Positions 36,508-44,149 of a stretch of 44,149 bases of DNA are shown in pieces. Under the pieces are notes generated by a model that was not told the DNA's origin, did not search any database, and saw only the letters and a list, made by a program, of their open reading frames with translations. The stretch is taken from NCBI GenBank assembly GCA_017614465.1, contig JAGABW010000024.1, positions 1-44,149 on the forward strand, in the 5' to 3' direction. Position 1 is the first letter of the stretch. Every line of letters begins with the position of its first letter. Origin of the DNA: Bacteroidaceae bacterium. GTDB lineage: Bacteria > Bacteroidota > Bacteroidia > Bacteroidales > Bacteroidaceae. The position numbers and the translations under genes were made by a program.

Positions 36508-37242
36508 TTAGGCATGATACTCGAAATAGTCTTCAATTTCGCTCATTACCTGTCGGTTATTGTCGGGAGTACATGCCAAATCCTTTATGATTTTTCCTTG
36601 TTCGAGAAGTATAACTCTTGAACAGATGTCGAGAGTGTGTGAGATATTGTGAGATGAAAACAGAATAGTGGCACCAGTCTCTTTATTATAATCGGCAAGC
36701 AGGCGTTTCATGGTGACTTGGCTTGATGGATCAAGAAAATTGAATGGTTCGTCAAGAATCAATAGTCCTGGTGTGTGCAACATAGCAGCGGCTATTCCTA
36801 CTTTTTGTTGATTACCAGCCGATAAGTTCCTTAACAGTTTATTTTGTCCGAGTATTTCATTTCCAAGAAAATTCTCAAGAATCTTTAATTGCTTGTTCAT
36901 CTCCTCGTTGTCGATGTCGTTGATTTTCCCGATAAAGGAGAAGAACTCATCAGGTGTGAGATAATCTATTAGGAATCCGTTATCGATATATGCACCGGTA
37001 ATATCTTTCCAGTCTTCACATTTAGCAGTGTTATAATCATTGATAAAGACACTACCATTTTTATCGACTTTTAGCAAATCGAGTATTATCCGGAATAATG
37101 TGGTCTTTCCAGCACCGTTGTTTCCTACAAGTCCGATGATTTCTCCCGGGTGGATATCGCATGAACTTATATCGAGTGCCGTTTTTGTCCCGAATGTTTT
37201 TCTTACATTATTTAGTTTTACGGAAATTTGCCATGTTTTCAT
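36508..37242 (-). CDS. ABC transporter ATP-binding protein
   Basis: This 244-residue ATPase has Walker A GNNGAGKTT (38-46), the signature LSAGNQQKV (about 143-151), Walker B LLILDEPFNFLDP and the switch His in LFSSHNIS. It starts 35 bases inside the end of the DUF5687 membrane-protein gene, so the two form one coupled exporter. The substrate is unknown; comparable two-gene sets resemble heme- or peptide-exporter families without a solute-binding partner. Confidence 0.92.
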   Translation of the reverse strand: MKTWQISVKLNNVRKTFGTKTALDISSCDIHPGEIIGLVGNNGAGKTTLFRIILDLLKVDKNGSVFINDYNTAKCEDWKDITGAYIDNGFLIDYLTPDEFFSFIGKINDIDNEEMNKQLKILENFLGNEILGQNKLLRNLSAGNQQKVGIAAAMLHTPGLLILDEPFNFLDPSSQVTMKRLLADYNKETGATILFSSHNISHTLDICSRVILLEQGKIIKDLACTPDNNRQVMSEIEDYFEYHA

Positions 37243-38701
37243 ATCTTCGATTCATAAGTCGTTTATATATATTTTTCAGCCATAATGGACTAATCACTGT
37301 GCCAATTACACCGATTGAACACATGATGGCGCCCGCTTTGTCTTTATCAAATATGTTGATGAGCAAATACATAATTCCCATAGGAATGAAAAGCGCAATC
37401 ATTGAAACGAGCATTTGGGCTTTTGTATTCACTCCGTTTTTAGTTAGTTTATGATTTAAGTGTATGCTATTGTTGTTATATACGGCTAACTGGAAGATGA
37501 AAGGGTATATAATTCCTGTTGTAAAGAATATACATCCGAGTATTTGCATTATTGTGACCTTGCCTTTTATTAATGGAGTTATAATGAATAATATTGGCAC
37601 AATCAGCATGATACAATTAAATATGTATTTTGCCTTGAGCAAAGAAAGTATAGATTCTTTACGACTCATCAGACCATCCATGTAGTTGCCTTCAACACAC
37701 ATTATGTTTGTTTGTATGATAACTCCAAGACAGGCAAAACAATATACGCATATGAATGTTTTCATGACTCCAGAGTCGTAAACGTCAGTAAATGAAAATA
37801 TGCTGCATAATAAGAGCATACATACGCATCCTCTTATAAATTGTTTTCGTACTATTCGATTGCGGATGGTTGATTTTATTTCAAGTTTAAGATATTCTCC
37901 CGTCTTTCCAAAATGATTCAGAATAGGCAGATTGATAGGTTGTAGATTCTTAATCCTTTCAGTTTTAGCAATTTCCTGATATATCAGTTTGTGTTGGAGT
38001 GGAATATTTATAAAGAAAAATGCGATTATAGCTCCAATCACAGCGATAAAACATATTGGGTTTAGGTATATGAAACCATCAATAAAGGATATAGATACGT
38101 TAATTAAGAAATCGTCATGGATAATCCCGCAGAATATTAACACTGCATAAATACAGCAGGGGATGAGTATGTAAACACTGTGATGATGCATTAAAGTGCG
38201 CCACAGCAGATACCAGTAACTATTAAATACAAACATAAGCCATATTCCAATTATGTATCCGGCAAAGTTATAGAATGATAAATACGGACGCATATACACA
38301 GTAAGAATACCGAATGGAACGAAGAAAAACAGCCAGAACATATTATATCTTCTGATTCCCATTCTGATTAGGAATGTGTTTATGAGAAATTTAATAGGTA
38401 TGGGTAATAGTTTGTATGGCTTGATTTCCTGAGCCGGTGTATCTTGTACGATAAATCTTAGAAAGAAATCAGTTATAAGAAATAAAATAAACAAACCGTT
38501 TACCCAATCATAAGCTTCACGGTTTGTTTCTTTAAGTCCATATGCAAGCAATACACCTAAAATGCATAGATATATGGCCCAAAAGATTGCGATAACGTTG
38601 GTTATGATTTTGACAGCCTTGTTTCTTTCAAACAAAGGATGTCTTTTTTCGGCAATCTTTTGATTTCTGCGAATAATTCTGAATAAATTAATCTTATTCA
38701 T
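37208..38701 (-). CDS. DUF5687-family integral membrane protein, probable ABC permease
   Basis: This 497-residue protein contains about ten to twelve hydrophobic helices spread over its length. The first (about 32-55) follows a basic start (NKINLFRIIRRNQKIAEKRHP). A cytoplasmic helical segment with KLIYQEIAKTERIKN is visible near 240-255, where ABC permeases contact their ATPase. It fits Bacteroidota DUF5687, usually encoded next to an ABC ATPase, and the 35-base overlap with the ATPase gene supports that pairing. The transported substrate is unknown. Confidence 0.82.
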   Translation of the reverse strand: MNKINLFRIIRRNQKIAEKRHPLFERNKAVKIITNVIAIFWAIYLCILGVLLAYGLKETNREAYDWVNGLFILFLITDFFLRFIVQDTPAQEIKPYKLLPIPIKFLINTFLIRMGIRRYNMFWLFFFVPFGILTVYMRPYLSFYNFAGYIIGIWLMFVFNSYWYLLWRTLMHHHSVYILIPCCIYAVLIFCGIIHDDFLINVSISFIDGFIYLNPICFIAVIGAIIAFFFINIPLQHKLIYQEIAKTERIKNLQPINLPILNHFGKTGEYLKLEIKSTIRNRIVRKQFIRGCVCMLLLCSIFSFTDVYDSGVMKTFICVYCFACLGVIIQTNIMCVEGNYMDGLMSRKESILSLLKAKYIFNCIMLIVPILFIITPLIKGKVTIMQILGCIFFTTGIIYPFIFQLAVYNNNSIHLNHKLTKNGVNTKAQMLVSMIALFIPMGIMYLLINIFDKDKAGAIMCSIGVIGTVISPLWLKNIYKRLMNRRYENMANFRKTK

Positions 38702-38809
38702 TTTTGTATTATCGCTATGGAAATATTATGGTGTATTTATATATTGTTTCTTATTATGCCTTTCTGATAACAATGTTATATATGGCGTAACAGATTAATA
38801 TTAATAGTT

Positions 38810-39745
38810 TTATTGATGTAATGCCAGATATTTTTCAGCTTCCATCGCTGCTTTACATCCACTTCCAGCGGCTACAATAGCTTGTCGGTAGAGTGGGTCG
38901 GCTACATCTCCTGCTGCAAACACTCCTGGTAGGTTTGTACAAGGAGTATTGTCTTTTGTTATGATATATCCAGTTTCGTCGGTCTCAATCCATGGACGGA
39001 AAATGTCAGAATTAGGCTTGTGACCGATTGCAAGGAAGAATCCGTCGATAGGCAGATCATATTTGCGTTCGTCAGCTTCGCCTTTACGATATACAAGATG
39101 AGCACCTTCAACTCCTCCTTCTCCGTATAGTCCTTCTGTGTTGGTTTCAAAGAGGACTTCAATATTCGGATTGTCCATCACTCGTTGTTGCATTATCTTT
39201 GAGGCTCTGAGGAATGGCTTGCGTACAATCAGATATACTTTTGATGCTAAACCGGCGAGGTAGCATGCTTCTCCACAGGCTGTATCACCGCCACCGACTA
39301 CTGCCACAACTTTTTTTCTATAGAAGAATCCGTCGCATGTCGCACATGCACTAACTCCGGCTCCCATATATTTCTTTTCGTCGCTGAGTCCAAGAAATTT
39401 TGCACTGGCACCAGTTGCAATGATGACTGTGTCGGCTTCAACTTCAGATTGGTCGTCGAAAGTGAATTTATATGGTTGAGAAGATAAATCGCTCTTCACA
39501 CAGATTTTTTCACGAATTTCCACACCGAATTTAGTGACTTGTTTTCTCATAAGTTCCATCAAGTCTAATCCTGATAGTTCCTCAGGATGTCCAGGGAAGT
39601 TCTCAATTACATCTGTTATTGTGAGTTGTCCTCCAGGTTGGATTCCTTCGTATACTACTGGTTGCAGATTTGCACGTGATGCATATATCGCAGCGGTATA
39701 TCCTGCTGGTCCTGAACCGATAATTAAGCATTTTATATGTTCCAT
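38810..39745 (-). CDS. trxB: Thioredoxin reductase
   Basis: This NADPH-dependent flavoenzyme keeps thioredoxin reduced. The 311 residues show the FAD loop IIGSGPAGYTAAIY (8-21), the redox-active CATC (134-137), the NADPH loop VVGGGDTACGEACYLA and the C-terminal FAD motif GVFAAGDVADPLYRQ. Length and order match low-molecular-weight bacterial TrxB. It is the last gene of ftsK-lolA-trxB, 49 bases after the lolA-like stop, with no separate promoter core visible. Confidence 0.96.
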   Translation of the reverse strand: MEHIKCLIIGSGPAGYTAAIYASRANLQPVVYEGIQPGGQLTITDVIENFPGHPEELSGLDLMELMRKQVTKFGVEIREKICVKSDLSSQPYKFTFDDQSEVEADTVIIATGASAKFLGLSDEKKYMGAGVSACATCDGFFYRKKVVAVVGGGDTACGEACYLAGLASKVYLIVRKPFLRASKIMQQRVMDNPNIEVLFETNTEGLYGEGGVEGAHLVYRKGEADERKYDLPIDGFFLAIGHKPNSDIFRPWIETDETGYIITKDNTPCTNLPGVFAAGDVADPLYRQAIVAAGSGCKAAMEAEKYLALHQ

Positions 39746-39794
39746 ATATTGTACGTGTGGTTATGTCTGATTATTGAATTTGATAATCTTTTTA

Positions 39795-40403
39795 TTATCG
39801 TAAGTCAATAATGTCAGTATTTGGATATTTCTGTTTATTGAATCTGAATGCGCTGTCATGCTTTTTCTGAGTGCCTTTTTTGTATGAAGTCACTTTGATT
39901 CCCATGTCGCCACTTTTAGCATGACTCATTTTTATGTATTGTATCTGATATGATGTCTTGTTTACTCTTATGATCATCTTAGAGATTGATGATTTTTGGT
40001 TCAGAGCAGTTAGGATAACCTCATGATAGTCTTTTGCAGATTTTCCAGATTCTATTTTAAATCCATTCTTATATATGTTCAAGAAAGAATATGGATTAAT
40101 CTTCGCCACCTGTTGTGGGGTAGGGACAGTTAGGTTCACCTCATCATTATCTTTATTAAGTGACCACATGTTTTTTCCGTCAAACCATATTTCCATGTTC
40201 GACATCTTATTGTGGAATTTATTACCTTGTATGGTTATTTTTCCACTTTCGCTATCTTTTCCAACAATGATACTGTAATCTACATCGCAATATGGTGCAC
40301 TTTTAAACGAACTTGCAGCTTTGTCAAGTATGCCTTTTGGAGTAATGGCAAACAAAGATATTGCTATTAAGTTGCAGATAACAGAGAAAAGCAATCGTTT
40401 CAT
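39795..40403 (-). CDS. LolA-like outer-membrane lipoprotein carrier
   Basis: This 202-residue periplasmic protein has a signal peptide (MKRLLFSVICNLIAISLFA) and a LolA-like beta-barrel domain: ILDKAASSFKSAPYCDVDYSI, then MEIWFDGKNMWSLNKDNDEVNLTVPTPQQ, the usual WFDGKxxW-type strand and following loop. LolA proteins carry lipoproteins across the periplasm to the outer membrane. The match is to the divergent LolA-like group of Bacteroidota, so the role is likely rather than certain. It begins eight bases after ftsK. Confidence 0.82.
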   Translation of the reverse strand: MKRLLFSVICNLIAISLFAITPKGILDKAASSFKSAPYCDVDYSIIVGKDSESGKITIQGNKFHNKMSNMEIWFDGKNMWSLNKDNDEVNLTVPTPQQVAKINPYSFLNIYKNGFKIESGKSAKDYHEVILTALNQKSSISKMIIRVNKTSYQIQYIKMSHAKSGDMGIKVTSYKKGTQKKHDSAFRFNKQKYPNTDIIDLR

Positions 40404-40411
40404 ATAGTTAC

Positions 40412-42973
40412 TTATCTTAGGTTTTCCAATAAACGTTCTAATGTGTTCATATCTTGAATCAGCACTTCTCTTGGTTTAGCGTTGATTTGTGCTCCCACGA
40501 TACCTGCTTTTTGTAATTGGTCCATGAGTTTTCCTGCGCGGTTGTAACCGATAGAGAAATTGCGCTGTAACATAGATGTACTTCCTTGTTGTGTAGATAC
40601 AACTAAGCGAGCACATTCCTCAAACATAGGGTCAAGGTGTTTCATGTCGGCGTCGTTACTTCCAGCTCCTACATTTTCTCCGTCGGCTAATGGTTCTGGA
40701 AGATATGCTGCATGTGCATAACCTTGTTGTTTGCTGATATATTTACAGATATTACTAACTTCAGGAGTGTCAACGAATGCACATTGTACACGTGTTGGAT
40801 CACCACCATTAAGGTACAGCATGTCTCCTCGTCCGATAAGTTGGTTTGCTCCAGGACGGTCTAATATGATACGTGAGTCCATCATGGCAGCTACACGGAA
40901 TGCGATTCGTGCTGGGAAGTTAGCTTTGATAGTACCTGTGATGATCTGTGCAGTAGGTCTTTGTGTCGCGATTATCATATGGATACCGACGGCACGTGCG
41001 AGTTGGGCGATTCTACATATAGGTAATTCGATTTCTTTTCCTGCTGTCATAATCAAATCACCGAACTCGTCGATTATTACAACATAGTATGGCATGTATT
41101 CATGTCCTTGTAGCGGATTAAGTTTACGTGCCTTGAATGCTGCATTATATTCCTTAATGTTACGAACCTCAGCTTGTTTGAGCAGGTCGTAGCGTGTATC
41201 CATGAGCTGACAAAGTGAGTTGAGTGTCTTGACAACCTTTTGAACGTCAGTGATGATAGGTTCTTCTTCTTCCTCAAGTTTTGCCAAGAAATGGTTTTCT
41301 ATAGGATTATACACGCTGAATTCCACCTTTTTAGGGTCCACCATAACTATCTTAAGTTCTGATGGGTGTTTCTTGTAAAGCAGAGAAGTGACAATTGCAT
41401 TAAGTCCCACAGATTTACCCATACCAGTTGCACCAGCAACCAATAGGTGAGGTGCTTTGGCTAAGTCGATCATGAAGACTTCGTTAGTGATTGTTTTTCC
41501 TAATGCACATGGCAGATCCATGGTTGATTCCTGATATGTTCTGGAATTGAGAATACTTTCCATGGAAACAATGCATTTCTTTTTATTTGGCACTTCAATA
41601 CCGATAGTACCTTTACCAGGAATAGGAGCTATGATACGAATACCTTCTGCGGCGAGACTCAACGCAATATCATCTTCAAGATTTCTGATCTTGCTGATTC
41701 TCATACCTTCGGCAGGAGTTATTTCGTATAATGTAATTGTAGGTCCTATTGTAGCCTTGATACTGCTTATCTCAACTCCAAAACTATGAAGAACATTTAT
41801 GATACGCTCTTTATTTGCGTTTTGTTCGTCCATATCAATTGTTGGAGTGTTGTTTTCGCCTTTATTCAACAGACTAAGAGCTGGGTATCTGTAGAATTCA
41901 AGATCTTTCTTAGGATCGTATGGTGTATTTATGTCACCTCGTTTAATATCTCCAGAAGCAGGAGTTGTAGGAGCCACAGTGTCAACCTGCATGCCGATAT
42001 TTGATGACAATGGAGTGACAGGGGCTTCTGTAGTTGCTATTGTGGTATTGAAATTGATAGTACCGTTGACAGGCTGTGGCTGAAGGTCAATTGTGTTGTG
42101 TGAATTGAGCTCATTTGCAGCATCTTCGTTGTCTTCGTCAGTATTATCGCTGTTCTCGTTAACGATATCCAGTTTTTCTTTCTTTTCTTCTTCAGTGAAG
42201 TTGATTTCCTGTGTCTTAGGATTTTCAAATGATGTAGGATCGGGCTGTGTTTCAATTATATCATCATCAGTATCCTCATCTTCATCATCGTTGTCAAATC
42301 TCTCAGATAATTTATTTTTTAGAATGCCGAGGCGTTCCATTCTGAAGAAAGACTGAATTATCATGATTGTTTTTTTGCTGAAGTAAATCAACAGCAATAT
42401 TGCCATAAGAATCAATATACCATATACCCCAGGTTCGCCGATTATTGCGGTCATGAGGTTAATGACATATTCTCCGCTTTTACCTCCGATATGGTAGAAG
42501 AGATCTCCTATAGCTGTAATATCTTGTCCGATAGCACTTAATGTCCAACTTAACCAAATCATCATTAGTCCGAGGAGAATGAACATTCTGATTGCTCTGA
42601 TTTTGAATGAACCGAGGAATTTTACTCCTAACATTATCAAGTAGATCGGTATGATATATGATGCCAATCCAAAATATCCGTCAATGAAGTTGAATGCCAT
42701 TGAAGCACCGAAGGCTCCGCAGACATTGCGTGCACGGATGTTATGTTTTGTCAGTTGTTCGTAGAATTCGGCAAAGTTACTATTATCAATCATACTGTAG
42801 TCGGATGCACCCGAGTAAAGGAATGATGTGAAAGCCGAGATCATATATATAGCCATGAAAACCAGAAACAATCCAATGATGGAACGGGTTATTTCCCATT
42901 TACCAAGACCATTGTTTATGTCAATAGTTTTCTTGCCTTTCTTCATACTATTTTTATCTGTTTTTTTAACCAT
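40412..42973 (-). CDS. ftsK: DNA translocase FtsK/SpoIIIE
   Basis: FtsK pumps chromosome ends through the division septum and activates dimer resolution. The 853 residues contain four N-terminal helices (about 30-200), an acidic and Thr/Pro-rich linker (about 230-370), the motor domain with Walker A GATGMGKS (about 511-518) and Walker B VVIIDEFGDL, and a C-terminal gamma winged helix (SIGYNRAGKLMDQLQKAGIVG) that reads orientation sequences. It heads the ftsK-lolA-trxB operon. The ATG at 42973 gives the basic start MVKKTDKNSMKKGKK. Confidence 0.95.
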   Translation of the reverse strand: MVKKTDKNSMKKGKKTIDINNGLGKWEITRSIIGLFLVFMAIYMISAFTSFLYSGASDYSMIDNSNFAEFYEQLTKHNIRARNVCGAFGASMAFNFIDGYFGLASYIIPIYLIMLGVKFLGSFKIRAIRMFILLGLMMIWLSWTLSAIGQDITAIGDLFYHIGGKSGEYVINLMTAIIGEPGVYGILILMAILLLIYFSKKTIMIIQSFFRMERLGILKNKLSERFDNDDEDEDTDDDIIETQPDPTSFENPKTQEINFTEEEKKEKLDIVNENSDNTDEDNEDAANELNSHNTIDLQPQPVNGTINFNTTIATTEAPVTPLSSNIGMQVDTVAPTTPASGDIKRGDINTPYDPKKDLEFYRYPALSLLNKGENNTPTIDMDEQNANKERIINVLHSFGVEISSIKATIGPTITLYEITPAEGMRISKIRNLEDDIALSLAAEGIRIIAPIPGKGTIGIEVPNKKKCIVSMESILNSRTYQESTMDLPCALGKTITNEVFMIDLAKAPHLLVAGATGMGKSVGLNAIVTSLLYKKHPSELKIVMVDPKKVEFSVYNPIENHFLAKLEEEEEPIITDVQKVVKTLNSLCQLMDTRYDLLKQAEVRNIKEYNAAFKARKLNPLQGHEYMPYYVVIIDEFGDLIMTAGKEIELPICRIAQLARAVGIHMIIATQRPTAQIITGTIKANFPARIAFRVAAMMDSRIILDRPGANQLIGRGDMLYLNGGDPTRVQCAFVDTPEVSNICKYISKQQGYAHAAYLPEPLADGENVGAGSNDADMKHLDPMFEECARLVVSTQQGSTSMLQRNFSIGYNRAGKLMDQLQKAGIVGAQINAKPREVLIQDMNTLERLLENLR

Positions 42974-43330
42974 ATTAACTCACGGGAGAAATATTTAAAT
43001 ATTGCTAAAGTTTATAGTTGTTCAATTTTGGATGTTTAATGCGAATAAGTTTTAATTGGTTTAGTACAATTGTTTATTATACTTTATCAGTGGCTGTTAT
43101 CTTATATGTTTATAGTTAACATCAGTTAGGATTGTGTCAGCCATAATATTTCTGCTACAAAATTACATTTTTTTTTTAAGATTGCAAAATATAAATGTAA
43201 AATTTGTGTGATGCAAATATAGCAAATTGTATAGGCCTCTTGTAATAATTATTTACGAAACAATCTTTATTGGTTTATATGCCTTTCTTCTAACCTTTAT
43301 TGATGTTTTTTATAAATAAATGTTTGTGGT
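42974..43330. other. AT-rich region upstream of ftsK, no gene seen
   Basis: These 357 bases separate the ftsK start from the stop of the putative porin gene upstream. A minus-strand TATATTTG at 43221-43214 matches the -7 core and would give a leader of about 240 bases. No -33 element lies at the right distance. I see no terminator hairpin for the porin gene and no coding frame. Confidence 0.4.
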
Positions 43331-44149
43331 TTAGTCGTAAAAATTCCAACTTATACCAAAGTGTATGGTTGCAGGGTTGATAGGGTAGTTAGGAGCCCAG
43401 AAATATCGTCCTGTAGATTGATTAAGATGGTAATACTGAACGTAGAAACGTGTGCGTTTCAAATCGAAATTTGCATATACGCTCATTATTGGATAGTTTC
43501 CTATTTTTGTCTTTTTATAATTATTCTGTACCATAAACTGTCCCATCACCGGAGAATAATCGGGTGCATAGTACTTTGTCCAATACTTTATATCGCCTCC
43601 TAATTCACAAGTAAGGACTTTTGCTATCTTGAAATTGATGAATAGGTTGTGATATAGTGATAATTGTGGAAGTGGAAGTATATCTTTCACGCTTGAGGTT
43701 TGGTAAGTTATATCATTTTCAATATGCAGGATGCCGAATTTGAAATCTTGTTTCAGATTTGCGCATAAAACCTGTATATTTTTATTAGCCTGCATTGGAG
43801 TGATGTTGTTGCTGATAGTATAAGTGTTGTCGGGTAGGGTATATGCTTCTCCTGTATTTTGGAAATACATATAGTTTTTAATATTTTCAATTCCAACGTA
43901 AACTTTTGTTTTGGTATGAGGCACATTGATAGTTCCTTCGATTCTGGTTTTCATCTCTTTATCAAAATCATCATAATCCCACCATGCATGTTTTGAATGA
44001 TAATGTCTCATGTAGTAGTTAGGAGTTTTATTAAGAACAAAAGCATTTAAATTTACTTGTGCGGTGTCGCCTAATAAAGGGATATTAAACTCTCCGTGTC
44101 CTTTTATATTGAAATCTCCAGAATTTTCTCCAGTTAAAGTGTATTCTCC
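43331..44149 (-). CDS. Putative porin, C-terminal part (cut by the window end)
   Basis: The frame is open from the right edge to the stop at 43331-43333, giving 272 visible residues. An ATG at 44011 lies inside continuing barrel sequence and is not a true start. The alternating strands with aromatic girdles (GEFNIPLLGDTAQVNLNAFV, TKVYVGIENIKNYMYF, SVYANFDLKRTRFYVQYYHL) and the ending HFGISWNFYD fit the C-terminal barrel of the Bacteroidota putative porin family. The N-terminus lies outside the window. Confidence 0.8.
   Translation of the reverse strand, partial: GEYTLTGENSGDFNIKGHGEFNIPLLGDTAQVNLNAFVLNKTPNYYMRHYHSKHAWWDYDDFDKEMKTRIEGTINVPHTKTKVYVGIENIKNYMYFQNTGEAYTLPDNTYTISNNITPMQANKNIQVLCANLKQDFKFGILHIENDITYQTSSVKDILPLPQLSLYHNLFINFKIAKVLTCELGGDIKYWTKYYAPDYSPVMGQFMVQNNYKKTKIGNYPIMSVYANFDLKRTRFYVQYYHLNQSTGRYFWAPNYPINPATIHFGISWNFYD

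Overview
This window is chromosomal DNA from a member of the Bacteroidales, most likely Prevotella or a close relative. The base composition is AT-rich. Recurrent promoter cores have the Bacteroidota form TAnnTTTG, several with a TTG about 19 bases upstream. Lineage-typical families are present: type III glutamine synthetase, DUF4301, BF3164-type propeller lipoprotein, DUF4105, DUF5687 and putative porin. I see no insertion sequence, phage, integrase, CRISPR array or toxin-antitoxin pair. Most of the window is conserved housekeeping sequence, so the unusual features are local details inside ordinary loci.

Positions 1-1800 hold the only clearly degenerate stretch. It contains the end of one six-bladed propeller lipoprotein, a 32-residue lipoprotein-like fragment, and a second propeller gene broken by a one-base frameshift and followed by what looks like a decayed copy of the same fragment. 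Together this suggests an old tandem duplication. Positions 1897-13651 are plus-strand genes: DUF4301, purT, dnaB, ispE-ligA, dapA, an aminotransferase overlapping a LolC/E-type permease, and a TM2 protein.

Positions 14001-19342 (minus strand) are a TonB energy-transduction locus: tonB, a prenyl diphosphate synthase, tatD, tRNA-Ser(GGA), exbB, an unknown four-helix membrane protein and two exbD genes. Positions 19460-22850 encode a large MscS-type channel coupled to an unusual lysine/arginine-rich amphipathic protein. Positions 23040-29832 carry glnN, a DUF4105 (Lnb-related) membrane protein and secA, the last two overlapping. A perfect 15-bp hairpin covers a possible start codon of the DUF4105 gene.

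Positions 30067-31711 carry truA and a DUF5715 protein with M15-peptidase-like metal ligands. Diverging from them is a MORN-repeat lipoprotein followed by a zinc-ribbon membrane protein (31850-33133). The rest is minus strand: an acyl-CoA ligase, a small outer-membrane barrel, a DUF5687/ABC/NlpC-P60 cluster, an ftsK-lolA-trxB operon, and the C-terminal part of a putative porin cut by the window end.

No complete new multi-gene system is evident. The observations I rate highest are twin QL(D/E)LF sliding-clamp-like motifs in a LigA insertion, the start-codon hairpin in the gene upstream of secA, and the basic amphipathic partner of the MscS channel.
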